Shown here piece by piece: positions 30,466 through 36,029 of a stretch of DNA of 36,029 bases. The position numbers and the translations under genes were made by a program. The stretch spans positions 1 through 36,029 of IMG/VR virus record IMGVR_UViG_3300049893_003579, one strand, 5' to 3'. Under the pieces are notes generated by a model. The model was not told where the DNA came from. It did no database searches and saw nothing but the letters and a program-made list of their open reading frames with translations. Within the stretch, counting starts at the first letter, position 1. Every line of letters begins with the position of its first letter. This DNA is from a virus.

Positions 30466-33400
30466 TTATGCCTTCTGCTGAGCAACAGCGCTTGAGTACG
30501 GCTGAGCGTTGTTGGCAGGTGTGTAGCCGATAGTTGCTTGCTGCACTTTGTCCTTGGGCACACCCTCAATAGCGGCATTGATTCGGTCGCGGATGACCGA
30601 CTTCTTGCGGTTGATGAGGATCTGCTCGACGTCATCGACCTTCATGGTGACAGTCATCTCTACATTGATGACCACGTCCTTGTTGTTGATCGTGTACTTG
30701 CCGGCACCTCCGAGAGCGAGGCCATCAGAAAGAGCGGTGAGGCTAGTCTTGATCTTTGCTGCGTCTCCCTTTGACAGAGCATCCGACAACTCATTCGCTT
30801 TTTCAAACATTTTCTGAGCAGCATCCAGGGAGTTCTTGAGACCCTCGAACGTCTTGGCAGACGCAGTTATAGACGAGAACATGCTGTTTACACGCTTCAA
30901 GGTCTCTCCGGCTTCGCCATTCTTTCCCGACATCATTGAGTCGATGGTAGAAACAGACTCAATGATCTGCTTGATGGGTGACTCCTTTCCTCCCCATCCG
31001 TGTGCCAAATCGTAGAACAAGAATCCAAGCTTTTGGAATGTGTCTCTCAACGTCTCATTCAAGTTGCGATCTCCAAGCATTCCAAACGTGATGTTCACGC
31101 CCATGCCCGATAGAGTCTTGAAGACCTCTGAGACCGACTTGATGATGTCAAAAATCTTCGTGACGCTTGTGATCTTAGCGGCAAAGTCTGCATTTCCCGC
31201 CTTCATCAAGGCAGGATCATCAATAACAGCCGCAAGAGCTTTGATCAGATCGGGCAACGCAGTCTGGACTGACTTGAACACTTCAACGATCGTGGGGGTG
31301 CCTTCGGAAATGGTCTTGACAGTCTCAGTTGCTGAAGTTCCTGCGTTTCTGTCGAAGTTCTTCTTGGTCGATGTAGTGGATGTCTTGGGCTTCATCGCGC
31401 TGAAGATATTGCCGACGAACGAAGACACGGTTCCGATCATTCCCATGATCTTCTCCATGGTCTCCATCTTCGCCTTGGACGGAATGTCAAGGTTCTCAAT
31501 CTTCGCCATGATGCTGTTGATGATGGAGATGAGTCCTTCGTTTGGATTTGCGATCTTTGCGATGATGGAGTTGATTGCGTTGGCAACAGCCATGACACCA
31601 TAGGTGTCGAGAGAAGTCACATCACCCGCTTCAGTCTTGGTTGTCCTTGTCATTCCCGACAGAGACGACATAATCGACGTGATCATTTGCGACATGCTCT
31701 GAATGATGCTTCCGATGATGGGTCCCGTCGCCTTGATGACTTCAATCTTGTCAGCAGGGATTCCAGCGACGCTGTTAGAGACGCTGGTCACCATGTTGGT
31801 GATGGAAGACATAATGGTGGTGAGAAAATTCGTCAGACCGTCCATTGCAGTCTTGATCTTCGCTTGGTCTGTCTCAGCGGTCTGGTACCAGTGCGTCATC
31901 TTGTCCTGGATCTCTCCGATGGGACCTGTCAACCCTCCAATGAGAGACGCGATTCCACTGAAGATCTGTCCGATTGTCCCAGCTGCTTGGAGCTTCTGCT
32001 CTGGAATTTCTTTGATTCCATCGATGATCTTGTCGACCATTCCCTTGAATCCCGACTTGCCGTCGCTGCCCTCGATCATCGTCTTGATGACCTGATTAGC
32101 CTTGTCGAGTCGTGCATTGATCGAGTCGCCCGACTCAAAGAATCCAAAGTCCATCGACTTGAAGATTGCGCCCACAGAATTCGTCAGATTGCCGATCGCT
32201 CCCATGATCTCGGCAAAAGCCTTGGACTTGGTGAGGACTGCATTTGGGTCCTCTTTGATGAGAGACAGGCTGTTCATCAGTCCAATGACAGTGCCCACCA
32301 TGTAATCGATGGACATCTGAATTGCTTTCATGCCGGCAAGGATAGCGAGGCCTCCAATTCCAAAAGTGCCCACAACATAAGTGCCGATCAGAGCAGCAGC
32401 TGTGATTCCCATCCCAGCCTTCTTGAAGAGCTCCATCATGACGTCCATGAGCATTCCGAACTTTTGGACGCCCGAGCCGTCGATCTCTCCTGAACGCTTG
32501 ATCACGTCCTTGCCCATGTCGATTATGCCGTTCATCACCTTGGCAAGTGCGAACATTCCCACAGTAATAGCGGGGGCGAGAGGAACAATGAGGATTCCGA
32601 TGAGAGCCGCAGACTTGATGAATCCGACAGCTTGGTCGAACAGCCTCGACATTGTGTCCATGATTGCTTGGACGACAGCGATGTCGCCGAGCTGGATGTT
32701 TGCAGCTTGGACTTTTTTGACTGCAGCAAGGAATGCAAACATTCCTCCCGCCATGATGCCTGCCATTCCGAGCAGACCAATGAGAACGAGGGCAGCCTGA
32801 GGCCCAGCAAGTGCGAGACCCAAGGCCATCGCAGCACCAGCAACGAGAGCAGATGCTCCCATGACGAGGGGCAGCGCCTGGAAGATCGCGATCGTTTTAT
32901 CGATCGTGGTGGGATCTGCTCCGATCTTCTTCACAGCGTAAAGACCGAGGAGGAAGGGAGCCAGTCCAGTGACCATCACTGCTGCCATAGCAAGGAGACC
33001 CGGCAGAATGACTTCTGCACCTCCTGCTTCCATGACAGCGCCCAGAGCCATTGCAGCAAGTGCCATGCCGCCAGCGGCGAGCATGACGACATCCATAGCA
33101 AGGAAGATGCTGCTTACGATGCCGATGTCCTTGAGGCCGACATTGAACTTTCGAACAATCGCCATTGCCCCAAAGAACGACACAAGACCGATCGCCATGA
33201 TAGCAGAAACAGCAGCCAGGCCTTTGAGTATGCTAGATTGCTCGGAGCCCCATGTTCTGCTTGCCATCATTAGAGATGCTGCACCACTTGCAGCTATCTC
33301 CATGGACTTGCCGACGACGGCGAGGACGAGACCTGCCTTCAAGATGTCTTCGACCTTGACATTCTTGACAACGGCAAGCGCTGCCATGAAGGAAACGAGT

Positions 33401-35796
33401 CCAACTGCCATCAGGCCCGCGACTCCGAGAATCATCTTCATGACTGCTGGGAAGTTGATCTTAGAGTTAGATGCTGCCTCCATCTTCTCAGTGGCTTCCT
33501 TGCTCGGCAGAGCGGCAGTTGTGGCTTCGATCGCAGTGCTCATGGCAGCCTTGCCCTTGGCGGCCTGCGCTGCTGCGCCGATTCCCTTTCCGAGGCCACC
33601 GACGATCAATCCGCCAGCTTGCTTCGCGAGACCACCCGACATAGCCCCGACCACGCCCTGAAGAATTGCGGGACCAAGGAGCAACGCGACGGCGCCGCCG
33701 ATCATCTTTTGGCCCGTCTTCGTCTCCAAGAGAGCATGCTTGATCTTATCGAAGATCGCGGATGCCATGTCCTTCAAGACGGGCCACAGGGTGTCAGCAA
33801 ACGTCTTGAACACATCCAGAAGAGGCTTCACCCATGGGGACACAGCCGCCCCTGCGCCGCTCACATCGGGCATCTTGGGATCTTTGATGAAAGCGACGAC
33901 GACCTTGAGCATATCTGCAAGCTCACGGATCGCCCACTTTGACATCTCAGCAAAGATGTTGACCACGGCGAGTCCCATCTTCTTCATCGCGCCCAACACT
34001 TGCTTGCCGCTCTGAGACTCGCTGTCGAAGAAATCGAAGAAGGTCTTCTTCAGGTTCTTCATGAGCTTCTCAAACGCAGAAGAGAAGTCTCCCTTGTCTC
34101 CCGCGAAGTCATTCAGAACCTTCATGACTCCATCAGCGAGGCTCTGAAACTTCGCAGGATTGAACATGTCTCGCAGTCCCTTGATGAAGTCCTTGAGACC
34201 CGGGAAGTTCTCGACGAACATCTTGCCCAGCTTGATTCCCGTCTGATACACGATCATGAGAGACCGATTGACGTTCATCATCAGCTCTCTGAACTCTGGA
34301 ATCTGCTGGACGCCAAGAGTGAATCCCTTGAGGAGGTGCTCCAAGAAGCCGCCCATCTTCTCTCCCGAAGGCGTGAGACGCTCGATTGCGTCGCTCAGCT
34401 TCTTCATGGCGTCGGCCTGCGTCAGAGTGGCCTCAGCGGCCTTCTCCGACTCAGTCTTGATCTTTGCAAGAGACACGCCCTGGTTCTTTTGGGCGAGGGC
34501 AGTGTCAAGGACTCCAATCTCCAATCCGCTCTGTTGGGCGATGAGCATCCTCTCCTGATAGGACATCTTTGCCAAGTCCTTGCCCGTGGCTTGGAAAGAC
34601 TTTCTCAAGATCTCCATCTTCTCAGCGGTTGACTGAGCTGACATCAGCTCCATCGCATCGATGTTTGTTCCAAACTGCTCATTGAGTGTGGACACAGACT
34701 CTGCTGCAGAGTCAAATGTCGCAAACTTGTCCATCAGAGCAGTCATCTTGTCAAAGGAGATTCCCAGCTTGTTTGCATAGGTGACCGATGCTGCCAGCTC
34801 CTTGTTGGACAAGTGGCCGAAGTGACCCATGTCCTGCATGGCCTTGGACATGTCACGAGAGATGACCTTGGCGTCTAGGCCAAATGCTTTGGCAAGGCCG
34901 TAGGACTGCTTCGTCATGTCGTTCAGCACAGTCCCCATGTCCTTGCCCATTGATGCACCGCGGACTGCGATTCCAGCCATGGCATCGTCTGCAATTCCTA
35001 GACCCTTCTGGTATGCGAGGAGAGCGCCGCCGTTCTTTTTGAACTCTTCGGCGTTGGCAGCAAATTGGGGACCCATGGCCTTGGCGACTGCGGTCACCTT
35101 CTCCATCACTTGCGCCAAGTTGCCAAACACTCTCCAGGCGGAGAGGCCCGTGTCCGAGAATCCCTTCATCTCCTTCGATGTGGAAATGATCGCGCTTGAA
35201 GAGACAGATGAGAAGGCGCCGAACTCCTCTCTCACCTTCTCCATGGCAGCAGCAAGTTCATTGCCGCCCATGCCGTTCTGCGCCATGTCTGTGAGGCTCT
35301 TCAGCATTCCAAAGGGAATTGCAATGATGGCTTTGCCCACCTGCCACAGAGAATCCACGACAGAAGAAAAGATGGAGGCGCCGCCCTTCATCAGAGCAGA
35401 CACATTCTTGAACCCCTGACGTAGTCCTGTGAGAGCCCCAGCAGCAGCTGTCACTGCGGGAGTGTACTTGCTGTTTAGGGTCTTTGCTGCTTTCTCCACG
35501 ACGCCATTGAGACCCTTAGCTTCTTTCTGAGTCTTGTCGAGGTCCTTCTCAACCTTCTTCCAGTTCTCTGGAGAGAAGAAAGAGGTGGAGCTGGTGTCTA
35601 GCTTCTCGAAGTCCTCCGACATCTTGTTGAGGACATCACGCAGACCGTCGATGATCTTCTGCTGATCAGTGAAGGAGTCTGTGGTCTCCCTGACGTTCTT
35701 CTTGATGCCCTCTGTCAGATTCTTGACAGTCTCCAACGTCTTCGGGTCCATGGGAGTCCCGCTTCCGCTTCCACTTCCGCCTGTGGGATCAGCCAT
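30466..35796 (-). CDS. tail tape measure protein
   Basis: A 1776-aa protein, by far the longest in the window. It has a Gly/Ser-rich start, long helices with coiled-coil character (residues 20-110), a phage tape-measure-like M-G-K-D-M-G-T-V-L-N-D-M-T-K region near 285, and a block of hydrophobic segments between about 690 and 1120 typical of tape measures that enter the host membrane. At about 0.15 nm per residue it predicts a tail near 260 nm. Four related hydrophobic units spaced about 70-75 residues apart are visible (see findings). The ATG at 35796 shares a base with the upstream stop (TAATG). No peptidase or lysozyme domain is recognised. Confidence 0.92.
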   Translation of the reverse strand: MADPTGGSGSGSGTPMDPKTLETVKNLTEGIKKNVRETTDSFTDQQKIIDGLRDVLNKMSEDFEKLDTSSTSFFSPENWKKVEKDLDKTQKEAKGLNGVVEKAAKTLNSKYTPAVTAAAGALTGLRQGFKNVSALMKGGASIFSSVVDSLWQVGKAIIAIPFGMLKSLTDMAQNGMGGNELAAAMEKVREEFGAFSSVSSSAIISTSKEMKGFSDTGLSAWRVFGNLAQVMEKVTAVAKAMGPQFAANAEEFKKNGGALLAYQKGLGIADDAMAGIAVRGASMGKDMGTVLNDMTKQSYGLAKAFGLDAKVISRDMSKAMQDMGHFGHLSNKELAASVTYANKLGISFDKMTALMDKFATFDSAAESVSTLNEQFGTNIDAMELMSAQSTAEKMEILRKSFQATGKDLAKMSYQERMLIAQQSGLEIGVLDTALAQKNQGVSLAKIKTESEKAAEATLTQADAMKKLSDAIERLTPSGEKMGGFLEHLLKGFTLGVQQIPEFRELMMNVNRSLMIVYQTGIKLGKMFVENFPGLKDFIKGLRDMFNPAKFQSLADGVMKVLNDFAGDKGDFSSAFEKLMKNLKKTFFDFFDSESQSGKQVLGAMKKMGLAVVNIFAEMSKWAIRELADMLKVVVAFIKDPKMPDVSGAGAAVSPWVKPLLDVFKTFADTLWPVLKDMASAIFDKIKHALLETKTGQKMIGGAVALLLGPAILQGVVGAMSGGLAKQAGGLIVGGLGKGIGAAAQAAKGKAAMSTAIEATTAALPSKEATEKMEAASNSKINFPAVMKMILGVAGLMAVGLVSFMAALAVVKNVKVEDILKAGLVLAVVGKSMEIAASGAASLMMASRTWGSEQSSILKGLAAVSAIMAIGLVSFFGAMAIVRKFNVGLKDIGIVSSIFLAMDVVMLAAGGMALAAMALGAVMEAGGAEVILPGLLAMAAVMVTGLAPFLLGLYAVKKIGADPTTIDKTIAIFQALPLVMGASALVAGAAMALGLALAGPQAALVLIGLLGMAGIMAGGMFAFLAAVKKVQAANIQLGDIAVVQAIMDTMSRLFDQAVGFIKSAALIGILIVPLAPAITVGMFALAKVMNGIIDMGKDVIKRSGEIDGSGVQKFGMLMDVMMELFKKAGMGITAAALIGTYVVGTFGIGGLAILAGMKAIQMSIDYMVGTVIGLMNSLSLIKEDPNAVLTKSKAFAEIMGAIGNLTNSVGAIFKSMDFGFFESGDSINARLDKANQVIKTMIEGSDGKSGFKGMVDKIIDGIKEIPEQKLQAAGTIGQIFSGIASLIGGLTGPIGEIQDKMTHWYQTAETDQAKIKTAMDGLTNFLTTIMSSITNMVTSVSNSVAGIPADKIEVIKATGPIIGSIIQSMSQMITSIMSSLSGMTRTTKTEAGDVTSLDTYGVMAVANAINSIIAKIANPNEGLISIINSIMAKIENLDIPSKAKMETMEKIMGMIGTVSSFVGNIFSAMKPKTSTTSTKKNFDRNAGTSATETVKTISEGTPTIVEVFKSVQTALPDLIKALAAVIDDPALMKAGNADFAAKITSVTKIFDIIKSVSEVFKTLSGMGVNITFGMLGDRNLNETLRDTFQKLGFLFYDLAHGWGGKESPIKQIIESVSTIDSMMSGKNGEAGETLKRVNSMFSSITASAKTFEGLKNSLDAAQKMFEKANELSDALSKGDAAKIKTSLTALSDGLALGGAGKYTINNKDVVINVEMTVTMKVDDVEQILINRKKSVIRDRINAAIEGVPKDKVQQATIGYTPANNAQPYSSAVAQQKA

Positions 35797-36029
35797 TATC
35801 GTGTAAGTAGATCGATGAGTTCACTGTCAGACATCTCTTCCTCTGTTCCTTCGACGATCCTAACGAACTTCTCTCCCAGCCTTTCTATCCACTCGTATTT
35901 GCGAATGTCGTCGTAGAATCTTCTCAGAATTGATTGATCGCGTGGAACGTGAGAAGCTGCGATAACTTCGACTGGCCGATCAAGGCCATGCCAATATGCT
36001 CCGTCATATTCAACAAGCACTCCATTGAC
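35796..36029 (-). CDS. C-terminal end of a Vsr-like endonuclease (partial, runs off the window)
   Basis: Only the last 77 or so codons are present; the start lies beyond 36029. The visible part begins V-L-V-E-Y-D-G-A-Y-W-H-G-L-D-R-P, the pattern of Vsr-type PD-(D/E)XK nucleases and related homing endonucleases (E-x-D-G-x-Y-W-H), and later has the L-G-E-K-F-V-R-I-V-E-G strand that normally closes this fold. The tail ends L-I-D-L-L-T-R with TAA overlapping the tape measure ATG. It is a likely free-standing homing endonuclease directly upstream of the tape measure; a fused domain upstream cannot be judged. Confidence 0.65.
   Translation of the reverse strand, partial: VNGVLVEYDGAYWHGLDRPVEVIAASHVPRDQSILRRFYDDIRKYEWIERLGEKFVRIVEGTEEEMSDSELIDLLTR

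Noticed and set aside
1-36029. T4-type late promoters (TATAAATA) and CRISPR arrays.
   Set aside because: I saw no TATAAATA in the intergenic gaps on the minus strand and no regularly spaced direct repeats.

Overview
This window is a stretch of a large tailed double-stranded DNA bacteriophage genome, most likely myovirus-like. The evidence is a 1776-codon tape measure gene, a LysM-like baseplate protein between two very large tail or baseplate proteins, and a T4-style replication and recombination set: UvsX/RecA, gp32-like SSB, DnaB-type helicase and FEN nuclease. Every convincing gene lies on the minus strand, so the coordinates below run against transcription. Genes are packed with ATGA, GTGA, TAATG or TGATG junctions. 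The host is probably a Gram-negative bacterium, because two phage lipoproteins carry bacterial type II signal peptides. No integrase, repressor or CRISPR array is visible.

In the order of transcription (high to low coordinates): (1) 36029-23931 is the tail module: the end of a nuclease-like gene, the tape measure, a small protein, a 1025-aa membrane-segment-containing virion protein, a LysM-like protein and a 963-aa hub-like protein. (2) 23885-13524 is DNA replication and nucleotide metabolism: a divergent, exonuclease-less family A polymerase, a zinc-ribbon protein, an HD hydrolase, SSB, UvsX, dUTPase, FEN nuclease, replicative helicase and class II (B12-dependent) ribonucleotide reductase. 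(3) 13466-11427 holds a promoter, a GIY-YIG homing endonuclease, a conserved unknown gene and then a 569-nt non-coding locus. (4) 11426-4362 is an accessory and nucleotide block: DNA methyltransferases, small unknown genes, a tandem pair of metzincin-like lipoproteins (one catalytically broken), ThyX, a PD-(D/E)XK homing endonuclease, thymidylate kinase and an MT-A70 methyltransferase. (5) 4279-15 has a small heat-shock protein, a 584-aa EF-hand-containing protein, small genes, a third methyltransferase and an HNH nuclease.

The standout feature is the non-coding locus 11427-11995. It contains two sets of tRNA halves with canonical invariant bases, but in each set the 3' half (T arm and 3' acceptor strand) lies upstream of the 5' half (5' acceptor strand and D arm), that is, a circularly permuted order. 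In both sets the acceptor strands pair 7/7 only when read as permuted genes. Additional leader-trailer complementarity flanks the presumed joints, and a 12-bp minihelix ending in ACCA follows. I do not recognise a group I or group II intron core that would explain joining, so how a phage or bacterium would make tRNA from these is open.

Together the enzymes form a self-sufficient dTTP route (class II RNR, dUTPase, ThyX, Tmk) feeding a phage replisome. Three solitary DNA methyltransferases probably protect or mark the phage DNA. Four nuclease-like genes (HNH, PD-(D/E)XK, GIY-YIG and a partial Vsr-like one) suggest repeated homing-endonuclease traffic.
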